Assembly: GCA_036346375.1 (NCBI GenBank)
Contig: CM070515.1
Span: forward strand, 14,592,423-14,656,422
Origin: Guadua angustifolia
Taxonomy: Eukaryota > Streptophyta > Magnoliopsida > Poales > Poaceae
Length of the DNA stretch: 64,000 nucleotides
Reading direction: 5' to 3'
In this document: in pieces, positions 23,022-33,260 of the stretch
Layout: each line of letters starts with the position of its first letter
How positions within the stretch are numbered: the stretch's first letter is position 1
The notes under the pieces: model-generated
Database searches by the model: none
Seen by the model: the letters and a program-made list of their open reading frames with translations, nothing else
Told to the model about the DNA's origin: nothing
Translations under genes and position numbers: made by a program

Positions 23022-23743
23022 TTTGTAAAAAAAAGGAACACAACAAACAAAAATGTGGATCACAAAGTTAGATATTGACAGTTAAAATGAGGAAGCACAA
23101 CATAGATTACAAAGTAATATCTAATAGACAAAAAAAATTAAGTGCTCATAAACAAAAAAAACACTCAAGTGCTATTTAGCAATTCTCCTCAAAAAAATAT
23201 AAATTTTATATTTTGATGATGCTTTTTTCTAAAAAATTTGTTCTGTAGTTACACAAAAATGGTGTTGGTGTTTTATAAGCGTACTCTGGCTGTCTTTTTG
23301 AGAAATTTTACTATGCATTATACTAGAGGTATATGATAGATTGATGATCTTGAAAATCAGATCTATTTATTAATTTTTTGTAAAAAAAAGGAACACAACA
23401 AACAAAAATGTGGATCACAAAGTTAGATATTGACAGTTAAAATGAGGAAGCACAACATAGATTACAAAGTAATATCTAATAGACAAAAAAAATTAAGTGC
23501 TCATAAACAAAAAAAACACTCAAGTGCTATTTAGCAATTCTCCTCAAAAAAATATAAATTTTATATTTTGATGATGCTTTTTTTTTCTAAAAAAAATTTG
23601 TTGCTGTAGTTACACAAAAAATGGTGTTGGTGTTTTATAACTGTGCTCTGGCTGTCTTTTTTGAGAAATTTTACTATGCATTATACTAGAGGTATATGAT
23701 AGATTGATAGATACTGAAAATCAGATCTATTTATTAATTTTTT
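23022..23743. repeat. Tandem duplication, about 355-bp unit, two copies
   Basis: Copies at 23022-23376 and 23377-23743 both begin TTTGTAAAAAAAAGGAACAC and end AGATCTATTTATTAATTTTT. They are almost identical apart from homopolymer lengths and a few substitutions, so the duplication is recent. The unit contains CACTCAAGTGCTATTTAGCA, an inverted match to AGCACTTGAGTG in the 105-bp repeats upstream, so both may belong to one MITE-like element whose right end was duplicated. Confidence 0.85.
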
Positions 23744-24486
23744 TAGGATATTTTTTTAGCATTCACTCAGAAGCTTTGGAAAAATGACAGTAATGGAGGA
23801 CTAGAGGATCAGCTTGCACAATGAAAGCTGGAGGTTGGAGACGCAGACACCGCAAGTACAACTGCACAAATGGGAGGCAGAGGAGGCATATGGCTCGGCA
23901 TGATCGGCATTCGGCAGTGCCGGGAGACGCACAGGTACGCGACAGGCTTGTGGGCAGCGGATTGCGTAGACGACCGATCTAACACGACCGTCTGTATTCG
24001 TGTGTACCGCTAGCGGGGCATTGCATATTTGCACACTCGATGACATCTGTGCGCCCTGTAGTAAGTTTGGGCATTTTTGTGTTGGCATCTGGTTTAATCA
24101 GCCTAGTAAGCCCGAGGAGTGGGACTCACGCGGGTTGTCGGCCGCCGGCGAGCATTCTGTTTCTTCCAGATAAAACCACAAAAACCTCCTCCCCTTGTTT
24201 CATTCAGTTACAAGGTACAACAAAACCAAATATCAGATCACATCCACAAAAAAAAAGATGTGACCAACATTTCGCTCACCAAGAAGAGTTTAATTATGCA
24301 TAACTCATTAGTCATTGTCATCCATCACAAGCATCAGTGACACACACACTAACAGCAGCTAAAAAACAGAGATAAAACCAGCCCTCAAAGCAAAAGCGAT
24401 GCTTCATCAGGGCAAGCATGTCACAAGAGCATCCTTTCATGATAGTCATGAAGACGCTCGACGGATTCCTGGTGGGTTAAACCGCT
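23744..24486. other. 3' flank of the CDKB1 gene
   Basis: This probably includes the 3' untranslated region of the kinase gene (immediately below 24487 on the minus strand). No other gene is seen; the small frames at 23801-24088 and 24040-24340 are not supported. Confidence 0.5.
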
Positions 24487-26093
24487 TCAGTATTGCTCCT
24501 TGTCCACGCCGTTGAAGTACGGATGCTCCATGGCCTTCTTTGCGGAAATCCGTTTTGCCGGCTCGTACTGTAGCATTTTCTGCAACAATCACAATAATTA
24601 AATTAGAACGCGGTTCTCACAACAACACCTCTTCTTTTGGGTTACTTTCACGTCTTATCTAACATTAGGTGATTGCACGTCCAACATCAAGAGCAAGTGT
24701 AAGGAACGCGTAGAGATAAGAGATTTGTGGTCATGGCGTATCTGACGACTAACCTGGAGCAGATCAAGACCATCGGCGTCGAGACCAGGAACAACAGAGG
24801 ACAGCTTTGAGGGGTTCCACTGGGGGTACTCATGCCAGTTCGGCAGCTTGCCTACTCCTGGCCAGACATCCTCATTCGGGGTGCCCAGCAGCCTGACATC
24901 CAAAATACAAGATGTATATACCATCATCATCAATATCTGATACACCCCTAAGAATGTCAGCGAGAAAACAAAGAACAATTGATAAGGCACACGGGACAGT
25001 ACTTGAAAATGTGCAGGAGCTGCTGGACCTCAGAATCTCCGGGGAAAAGCGCTTGCGTAGTGACCAACTCAGCTGAAATTTACAAGAAGAAAATAGCATA
25101 TGCATTCAGTTAAGGTGTGAATTCTGAAGCAACGTTCATTTACAGCAGCTAAAGAAGCGAGTTCATCGTACCGAATATGCAGCCCACAGACCACATGTCA
25201 ACCGGCGTGGAGTAGTGCGTGGCGCCAAGAAGAACCTCGGGAGCCCTGTACCACAGCGTCAGGATCTGCAAAACAATTCAGACCGCATCAAGAACAAATG
25301 GCAAAAAAAAAAAAAAATCATGCAGAACTAGCCATCAAGCAGGTGCCAAGGCTGCTACTGAGAACTAAGAATTGGACCTCGTGGGTGTACTTCTTGAGAG
25401 GAACGGTGAACGCGCGGCTGAGCCCGAGGTCGGCGATCTTGAGCGCCATGGTCTTGCGGTCCATCAGAAGGTTGTGCGGCTTGAGATCACGGTGCAGTAC
25501 GCCGCGCCCATGGCAGAAGGCCACGCCCTTGCAGAGCTGGTACATCAGGATCTGCACGCGCACACGCCATAGTCATTCATCGAATCAAATACGGTTGACA
25601 CATTGAAACAGACACATCGCGTGCACGATTTGGAGAACGAGAAGAAAAGAACAGAAGATTCGCGTTTGTATGGATGGATTGATACCTTGACGGTGTGGGC
25701 AGGGATCTTCTCGTGGTTCTGGAGGTGGCCGCGGATGAACTTCTTGAGGTCGGTGTCCATGTACTCGAAGACGAGGTAAAGGATGGTCTGTCCCTCCTTG
25801 TTCTGGCCCTGCTTGAGGTCGAGCAGGCGCACGACATGCGGGTCCTGCGAGAGCATCCGCAGCAGCGACACCTCCCGCAGCGCCGTCGGCGGCACGCCCT
25901 CGTCGTCCTCCGGGAGGCGTGTCTTCTTGAGCGCCACGATCCGCCCCGTCGCCTTCTCCCGCGCCTTGTACACCTTCCCATACGTGCCCTCCCCGACCTT
26001 CTCCAGCTTCTCGTACAGGTCCATCGCCCGCAGCCCGCCTCCCGTCGTCGTCGTCGGCGCCGCCGCCGCCTGGTGGTGCTGAAGCGCTGCCAT
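24487..26093 (-). CDS. CDKB1;1: Cyclin-dependent kinase B1 (CDKB1;1-like)
   Basis: Plant-specific B1-type CDK, a serine/threonine kinase that pairs with mitotic cyclins and acts at G2/M. Six exons, all GT-AG: 26093-25686, 25551-25378, 25265-25172, 25072-25003, 24892-24754, 24579-24487, giving 325 aa. Visible motifs: glycine loop GEGTYG (34-39) with the inhibitory Thr/Tyr pair, VALKK catalytic lysine (56), the cyclin-binding helix PPTALRE (68-74) diagnostic of the B1 group, HRDLKPHN (156-163), DLG (177-179), T-loop Thr in KKYTHE (192), WYRAPE, and a C terminus ending YFNGVDKEQY. The first 23 residues are a low-complexity Ala/Thr/Gly extension before a second in-frame Met (24), so the true start could be Met24. 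Two MSA-like promoter sites lie upstream. The PsbP-domain gene ends 766 bp upstream on the same strand. Confidence 0.95.
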
Positions 26094-26102
26094 TGCGCAG
26101 AT

Positions 26103-26126
26103 CTGCCTCTCTCTCTCTCTCTCTCG
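26103..26126. repeat. CT microsatellite in the CDKB1 5' leader
   Basis: About eleven CT units read on the plus strand, GA on the coding strand, directly upstream of the kinase ATG. Confidence 0.85.
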
Positions 26127-26220
26127 GTGTTGTGTGAAATTGGTGACGAATTGGGAATGGGGTAGTGCTTGAGCTAGGGTTTGGGATTGGGGATCGGGGG
26201 GAAGCTTTTGTACGCGAGTG

Positions 26221-26255
26221 AGCCGTTTGAGGGAGGGGAGGCGCTCTAACGGCTT
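26221..26255. promoter_or_regulatory. Two MSA-like (mitosis-specific activator) elements
   Basis: TCTAACGGCTT at 26245-26255 (plus) fits the MSA consensus TCYAACGGYYA except at the last base. TCAAACGGCT at 26221-26230 (minus) keeps the AACGG core. MSA elements bind three-repeat MYB proteins and drive G2/M expression of B-type cyclins and CDKBs. The pair lies 128-162 bp upstream of the kinase start, where such sites are expected. Confidence 0.6.
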
Positions 26256-26858
26256 CTTTTTGAGATTTCAAATTTCGAACCCTGCACGCTTTTGGGTGCG
26301 CGCATGGGCCGCATTGCGCCGGAAGAAAGGTAAGGCGCCAACAAAACCTAATTAATGCCTTTTGTGTCGGCGATGGGCAGTGCGAAAGCAAAGGGCCCAA
26401 TCCAGATACAACGCAATGGATTCCTTTACGTCTACTAAGTCGCAAGGCCCAGTAAAACTTTTTTTTTTTAAATTTGGCCAGGAGCTCTGATATTCAGTAT
26501 AAAAGAAGAAATACCAGACGAGCTACGCGCGCACGCACTCCACACATACACACACCCACACACGCACTCACATGCATGCACACGCCTTCTACGCGTGCCC
26601 GCGTCGAGCGACGCTCGAACGCAGACAGGCTGGCCGCTCGGAGAGCGTGCCAACCAAACGAGCTAAGCACTCGTCCGTTTCATTTGTTACATCTTTTATT
26701 TGGTCAAATCGACAAACATATGCTCACTAATTGACAAAAATCACAACCTGTAGATTTGCAAAGTATCTCCCGTTCTGAACTTATCTACGGAAGGGCTTTT
26801 ATCTACTTTCTCTTCTCTGCATATTGTCGAACGCTGGGTAGACTGTTGTTTAGTTCTT
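26256..26858. other. Spacer: CDKB1 upstream region and PPD3-like 3' flank
   Basis: It holds an E2F-like near-match (GCGCCAAC, 26335-26342), an A/T run and a CA-rich patch (26530-26580). No gene is recognised. Confidence 0.5.
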
Positions 26859-28527
26859 TCATGTGAACTTGAACGATAGGACAGACTGCAAATGGAGAAA
26901 GATACCAAAACCTTCAGACAGTGCTCCAGCAACAATCGAAAGTATGAACTAGAACATGGCGGATTTAATCCAACATCTCACCTTCTCTATCTGAGGCTTA
27001 TACTTGCCTGACTCGTCGTCGTCGTCGATGTACTGCGAAAAGCAAGGAAAACAAACACGAGATTATGATCTATGAATGCTCTACATTGTGGGGATGTTCG
27101 TCGTTGATCACGTAATTATGGAGCTGAGAGTAGGTTGCTCACCTGCCCTGTCACCGTGTAGAGCCGGTTGTACCAGCCGTTGAAAGCCATCCCGATGGCC
27201 GAGAGGATGTGCCGCCGCTTTTCGCCGGGGTTCTGCAGCGTGTACTCGATGTAGTACAGACCTGCACGCACAACACCCAGGTTCAGTAGGCGGAGATCGA
27301 CTACGGGGAAGAGACGTTCTGTCATGGCGCGCGGAGGTGCAGAGAGTGCTCACCGTTCGCTGCCCTGGAGTCGATGAGCTTCGCGGCGAGCCCCGGCGGC
27401 CTCTTCCAGCTCCTGTCCAGGCCGTTCAGCTGCTCGGCACAGTTTTGCAGACATGAAATGTTCATGACTCGTGAGCAGGAGTTTAACAATCCTAAGTAGA
27501 CACTTGTGTAATGGACAATTTTCAACTATGCAAATGGGAGCACCAGGTTCTCGGCGAAGGCGTCGACTTCGCCGAAGGACTTGAGGCTGGTGAAATCCGG
27601 TCCGATTCCAGTGATGACGACGCTGACTGAGTGTAGAAATTGCAGAAAAGCTCATGAATTTCCCGAGGAAACCAAATATATCTCTGACACAGCACGTCAC
27701 GGATCACGACGGCGCGTCAGACCGGCGTGTGGTGCACGGGGTGCTGGATCGAAGAATACGCACCGCTCGACTCGGCGCCTTCAGGGTAGAACGCCGTGAC
27801 GGACTTGATGCCGCTGCCCTCGCCTGCGCCGACCAGCCAGTCTGCACGCAAAGGAAAATTTGTTCACGCTGGTTTTGCCTTGTAATTCTACCTCGCAATT
27901 TAACAACCTTGAGTGAGCAACATTGTACTATATAGCTTAAGCTAAACCGCTCTTTTTTTTTAACTGGAAAGATTAATCAATCACCTTGTGGAATCGCAAT
28001 GCTAAACTTGTTGGCCTCATCCTCGTAGGTACGGAAGCTCTCCTGCAACTCTTAACGCAAGACATAGGATTCATGAAATAATTAAGCATCACTAAGAAGC
28101 CAAGGGCACGTACGACGGCAGCTGGGTGTGCAAGGCCAATATATATGGCAGATAAGAAGTTATAACATGTTGTGCGTTACCGGTGGTCTCGGCCAAAGCA
28201 TCGGCAGGAGCGAGCAGCGGCGCCGAGGAGGCAGTGGAGAGGAGGATGCTAAGCAAGGCTTCCCTCCGTTTCATCCCGTCCATCCTGACAAACCATGCAG
28301 GAGTTAGTTACCAATTTTTTTTAATGAGCTAGTTAGTTACCAATTGGTGACACTGAAATGAACATCTTTCGATTTTTTTTTAAAAATGAACTGGGCAGTA
28401 TATGAGGTTCGTACCGAGCTGGGCGGCATTGGCAGATCGTCGTTCTCTGCAGCTTCCTGTGGCTTCTGGGCTTGAGGCTGGAGGAGGGGAGGCCAGGAAA
28501 GAGGGAGGCGGTAGTTACAGCGGCCAT
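26859..28527 (-). CDS. PPD3: PsbP-domain protein, thylakoid lumen (PPD3-like)
   Basis: Nine exons, all in frame: 28527-28415, 28284-28181, 28050-27985, 27841-27764, 27626-27544, 27429-27354, 27261-27143, 27032-26982, 26885-26859, giving 238 aa. Residues 1-38 look like a chloroplast transit peptide (Ser/Thr/Arg-rich). A twin-arginine signal follows (KRRE, Arg44-Arg45), then a hydrophobic stretch ending ADALA (65-69), a typical Tat-pathway lumen-targeting cleavage site. The mature part holds the PsbP fold: YEDEANKFSIAIPQ, DWLVGAGEGSG, VVITGIGPDF, GLDRSW, AKLIDSRA, YYIEYTLQNPG, RLYTVTGQ and the C-terminal SFKFT. Length and order match the PPD3 branch of the PsbP-domain family as I remember it; the biochemical role of that branch is not settled. 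Exon 3 uses an AAG acceptor (TTAAG) to keep frame. Confidence 0.92.
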
Positions 28528-29100
28528 GGCGTATGGCTCTGCGCTTCGCGGCTTCAGCTGGTGTTAGTTCTTGCGAGGGAGGATATTTTGTTTCAGCTGT
28601 ATGGTGATCGGGCGCCGTCTGGGACTTGTGGCTACGAGCTCGACCAAACTGCAAACACGGGCTGGTCCTCCTCCCAGCGCCGCGGGTGAAAGTTCGACTC
28701 GGCATGGGCCACTTGGATACTCAACGGCAGACGCGGCACGCTCGCCCCTCCGCCCTGCACTGTTGCGCGGGGCAGGGCCGTGCCGTGGGCCTGGCTACGG
28801 AAACACATTTTTGCCGAAACCGATATGCCTTTTCGCCCCGCGCCGGCCGAGGCTCGAGATGCTGCGATGCGAACAGATTCCCGCGCGGCCCGTGCCTTTT
28901 CGTCCCGCGCCGGTCGTGGCTAACGCGGTGCCGCGATCGCGCGCAGGTTCCTCGCGGACGCACGTTTTCGCCGGAACGGCCTGCATTTCATGCGCCATGG
29001 GGTGGGCTTCTACGGTCCAAATCCATAACTCCACCTCGAGATGCCGCTTGTGCACGGCACGCTGATGTGCTGCTGCTTTGGGATGGCAGTAGTACGATTC
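28528..29100. other. GC-rich upstream region of the PPD3-like gene
   Basis: CpG-rich, particularly 28690-29060. Overlapping frames on both strands are compositional. Two imperfect copies of a CCTTTTCG-CCCCGCGCCGG word occur (28829-28850 and 28891-28912). It probably contains the promoter; no individual site is convincing. Confidence 0.45.
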
Positions 29101-31179
29101 CTATTTCTGGAATTTCTATATTAGGAGATGAAGATAGGAAAATTTACTTTTACGGAGGATTATCGGGTAAAATATTGTCCTCATCGGGAATCATGGGGTT
29201 CCATCGTTCGTCACGAGGCACGTATCCATCGTGATCATTCCAAAAAAAAAAGAATATATGTAAGATCATTATTAATGTTAAATATGAATTACTTTAATAA
29301 TTCACTCACACTTCAATCATACACATAATTAGGTAGTGATTCATGTAGCATATGATCTTTCATGTAAGAGGATCATTCGCAAATCCAAAAAGAAATTAAT
29401 ATATGTAAGATCATTATTAATTTTTTTGTTGCCATCCCTACTTCTGCGGACGTGTGGCTGGGTGATATCACGATGATATTGTACCAAATTCCAAAGTAGC
29501 AAGAAGCCGGTCTCATCGTGCCAGTCCGTATGCATACTTGTACCGTATGGCATGGAAGTAGACCACGTATTCACACTTCGCAGGCTTCCTTTGCGACTCT
29601 TCTCAAGGACTGCAGTTTCTTTTCTCTCGAGGAAACAAGCAAGCAAATTCAATCCTGAACAATGCAAAAGGGCACTAAAGAGAGCAGGGCTACTACTCTG
29701 GTACTCCACTGTAGTACATGACCCCATCCATCTCTCCCTTTGCAACGTCTTCATTTATTCGACGAGGCCCTACATTTAGCGGGATGCAGCACTGCGGCGT
29801 TCAAGTAACACGGGAGCTCTTCAGCTCTCACTTTTCCCCATCCGCATAAATGCCCCCAGACGAACGGAAAGTAGCAGTCTTTACAACACTGACTCTCAAA
29901 ACTCAGAAAAGTGAACGAGCCAAAGAATGAAGAAAACACTGACTCTCAAAATTCAGAAAAGTGAACGAGCCAAAGAATAAAGAAAAAAAAAACACCATGG
30001 CAGTAATCAGTGAAACTGTGTTATAGTGTAGTTAAGAAATACTATCGGAGGAAACAGTTGGGATGCCTTTCTGGATGATCAATCAAATCGTCGCTGAGAT
30101 CATCTTCAGAGTTCAGAGTCTCGACTCGTGAACTGTGACTTGTGAGTTGAGGTGATGCGGCGAGAATTTTTTTAAAGGAAATAGTCCATAGGCTTAAACA
30201 TTGTTCAAAAGTTTATCCATAATCCTAAATTATAAAACTAGATATTTGATTCTTCGAAATTTACAATACGGTTTAAATAATATGATGACTCGGATTTATA
30301 GTAGTATTGTCCATGTGATGTGATAATTGGACAATTTTACCACGTAGAATGAAACGCTGGATAATTTTAGATGAATAGATGTGGCTTATACAAACTTCTC
30401 CCCCAAATCTAAATAGAGAGGAAGGGGCCAATAGCCATGGAAGCCAACTAGGAGCTCGACGAGGGAGAAACTCTTGTGGATTCTACCTGTCATTGATCTA
30501 ACCTAGTCAGTGTGCCTTCCTACATAACAAAACTACCAATTTATTGTATCATGCGGGCAATACCACTATACGAAATCATGCCAGGGTGTTATTTGAACCA
30601 GATTATGAAATTCGGAAGTCAAATGTTTGGTTTCATAGTTCAAGGTGTTATATGGAATTCTTCTTTTAAAAAAACTATTTTCAAATCACTTTTCAAGGAT
30701 AACTCTACCTTTTTTTTGTGAAAATGCATATATGTCGTTTGTTGGCCACGCGACGAAGGCCAGCCGCATGCTAGGAAGTAGGAACGCAATTTGGGTCCCG
30801 GTCGCATAACTATGAAGCGATCAACTCTGGCATATGGATAGACAGGATTGCAAATCCTCTGTAGTACTGCCCTCTGCAGTACTGCCGTTGACGTGTGGGC
30901 TGCAGAGGATACGAGTTCGATAGACAGGTAATGAATGGACGACATGACTCCATGTCTCCCAGTAACTTCTCCGGAGCACGACTTGGTATTCCAGTCATAC
31001 TCCTGTGATGCAACTGCGGTGTGGATGTGCTAATCGCATGACTGGTGGCCGATGCAAGGGCCAAAATTTATCGAAAAATATTTAAATCATGAAAAAGAGA
31101 AAGAGATGGTAGGAGAGGAAAAGAAGAGAGTGGAGGAGAAAAGGAGAAGGCTCTACTTGTGTCTGTACTTGTGTTTTTA
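29101..31179. other. Intergenic, no gene recognised
   Basis: AT-rich, with a tandem duplication at 29885-29984 listed separately and two copies of an ATATGTAAGATCATTATTAA word (29256 and 29400). Small frames show no domain. Confidence 0.5.
29885..29984. repeat. Tandem duplication, 50-bp unit, two copies
   Basis: Units 29885-29934 and 29935-29984 begin AACACTGACTCTCAAAA and differ at about two positions. Confidence 0.88.
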
Positions 31180-31233
31180 GGCCTCGTTTAGGAAGGTCAT
31201 TTCTGGCCGGGAATGACTTTCCTAAATCAGGCC
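31180..31233. mobile_element. 54-bp foldback MITE with TTA duplication
   Basis: The left arm GGCCTCGTTTAGGAAGGTCA and right arm (read inward) GGCCTGATTTAGGAAAGTCA are inverted repeats, matching at about 19 of 22 positions with a 10-base centre. TTA lies on both sides (31177-31179 and 31234-31236). The ends match the GGCCTGTTTGG-type ends of other MITEs in this window. It is essentially two TIRs with no body. Confidence 0.8.
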
Positions 31234-31236
31234 TTA

Positions 31237-32234
31237 GGGTTAGTTTCATTGCACATCTAATTTATTAGGTATTTTTTGAAAATATAGTAGATTAGCAACA
31301 AGAAATATAGATTAGTGATAGAATTAGGTCGGTATTTTGCTATGTTTTAGTGGTAATGTCAAATGGACTGTTAGGCCACAAGGGTCCAAATGCTGCGACA
31401 CTAGAACGACAGTTTCGTGGAAGGTGGAAACGGATTTGATCATTTAGAGGGGTGCCACACGGGGAGAGCTCATTTTTGACCTTTCCTTTTCTTTCCCACC
31501 AATAGTCATGCACTTTTTTTTCTCACCGGTCATTGTGATTCGACAAGTCTTCTTGCTCCTCTTCTCTAACAACCATTTATAAGGGTTTCGATTTCTATGT
31601 TTCTCCTCCTTTGATTGCCTGCCTATGTGCATTTTTCTTACACTTTCGCGTCTTTATGATAACTACGTAAGCTGTTGCCTCTACCAAAAGACATGTTTTT
31701 TGACACTGCTGAGGGGTAATTAGGCCAATCATATGGAATCTCAAAAGCTAGTTTGACTTCTAATTCTCTATATTCATAATCGTTGTACTGCCAATCAATA
31801 TAGGCAGATTTTTGTACGTGATTCTGCATACCAATCGAGTGTTCGCATACCAACTTCATGTTTGCATATCCCCTAGAAGGAATTTCTAATTCCATGAGGA
31901 GAGGAAAGATGCCAATGAAAGGAGTTCAGTCGATGCTTTCTTGGCTGAGCAAGAGTACGGTCCAGACTTAGATTAATCGGACGATGTAGATTAACGGTAT
32001 GCTCAAGTATGAAGAATTATCTTCCACAAATCTTGCATAAAAACGTCTGTAAGTGAGCTCGTGAAAGAAAGAAAAACACTATTTCTCACCTCCATACAGT
32101 GGACAACAATATTATTACGGATCGTAGAATGACAAGACGTCGCGTAGGAGTATCGTATCAGACTAATCAGTATCACCTACCTGCGTAAAAACAGTAAGAG
32201 ATTCCAAACAGAGGGAATGATTTGGCACAAATTA
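31237..32234. other. Intergenic, no gene recognised
   Basis: Mostly AT-rich. A minus frame at 31638-31895 has no recognisable domain and no splice support. Confidence 0.5.
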
Positions 32235-32452
32235 GGCCTGTTCGGTAGAGTTTCAGATCCCAATTTTACCTGAGATCTGAAACTTGTAGGCTAAAATAAA
32301 GTGAATTAAATTTATATTTTTGGTCTAAAATATAAACAAGATGATCCATCTAAATATTTTTAATGTACTTATAGCCAGCTCTAACTTCACAAATCTAATA
32401 AAATTAGAAATATCTAATTCTACCTGACGAAGAAAGATCTACCAAACACACC
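32235..32452. mobile_element. MITE, PIF/Harbinger-like, about 218 bp
   Basis: Ends read inward: GGCCTGTTCGGTAGAG and GGTGTGTTTGGTAGATC. The flanking triplets are TTA (32232-32234) and TAA (32453-32455), so the duplication is imperfect. The core is AT-rich and non-coding. Confidence 0.68.
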
Positions 32453-32893
32453 TAAGACGCCGGCTTCGCTCGCAAGAGTAGCTCGTTTTCTTCAACGTTT
32501 TTGTCATTTCAGGATAAGCTCGAATGCTCGGTCGACACAGCCAGAATAGAATACTGCCGCGCTGAAAAAGTCAGGGCACGCAAATTAGGGCACGCAAGAG
32601 GATATATGCATAAGAAAGAACGGCGTATCCATCGGAAAATTTGGAGCCACGCTCGCTATTAACAAAGCGTTTCGCGGATACACCTGTTGTATGATGCGTC
32701 AGGAGCGAAACAGGGCGCATGTTCCCGGGCGACGTGTTCTTGTTTGGGCATGCTTGTTTTTCGACAGGTGCAGGAAGAATTTATAGTACAAAATTAGCGC
32801 AGGTTCTGAATGGGTTCATGCTTCACACAGCAAGAGCGCAATGTTTTTTTTTCCTGTTTCTTAACTGCTTTTAACGTGTTTGTATGTCTTTAA

Positions 32894-32941
32894 GTTCGTC
32901 GTGTATTGTACTCTATGGTTCGTCGTGTATTGTACTCTATG
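32894..32941. repeat. Tandem duplication, 24-bp unit, two perfect copies
   Basis: GTTCGTCGTGTATTGTACTC followed by TATG occurs at 32894-32917 and 32918-32941. Confidence 0.9.
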
Positions 32942-33152
32942 AACTTCACCATTAGCTGCATCGATTCAGTCATTGGGAAAATTATCTTTTATTTCGATTA
33001 AAAAATTATTTTGAAGAGAATAGAAACACTTCTGTGTATTTTTGTACTTATGGATGCCTATTCAGTATAAACTGTTGTTGCAAGCATGCATGTGCAAGGG
33101 TTTGAGTATATCCAGTTTTATAGATGGAAGGATTCTCAATCTCTTTTTTTCT

Positions 33153-33260
33153 GTCAAGGATATTCTTGGTGATTCCATTTCATTGCCTGTGCATAGATCT
33201 TTTTTTGTCAAGGATATTCTTGGTGATTCTATTTCATTGCCTGTGCATAAATCTTTTTCA
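33153..33260. repeat. Tandem duplication, 54-bp unit, two copies
   Basis: Units 33153-33206 and 33207-33260 begin GTCAAGGATATTCTTGGTGA and differ at about four positions. Because 54 is divisible by three, a 153-codon frame (33042-33503) reads through both, but it has no domain. Confidence 0.9.

Noticed and set aside
25585..26445. 286-codon minus frame and a 156-codon plus frame overlapping CDKB1 exon 1
   Set aside because: Both are compositional shadows of the GC-rich kinase exon; the kinase frame has all family motifs and closes over six exons.
29101..31179. A gene between the PsbP-domain gene and the mini-MITE
   Set aside because: Frames are short, AT-rich and without domains or consistent splice sites.
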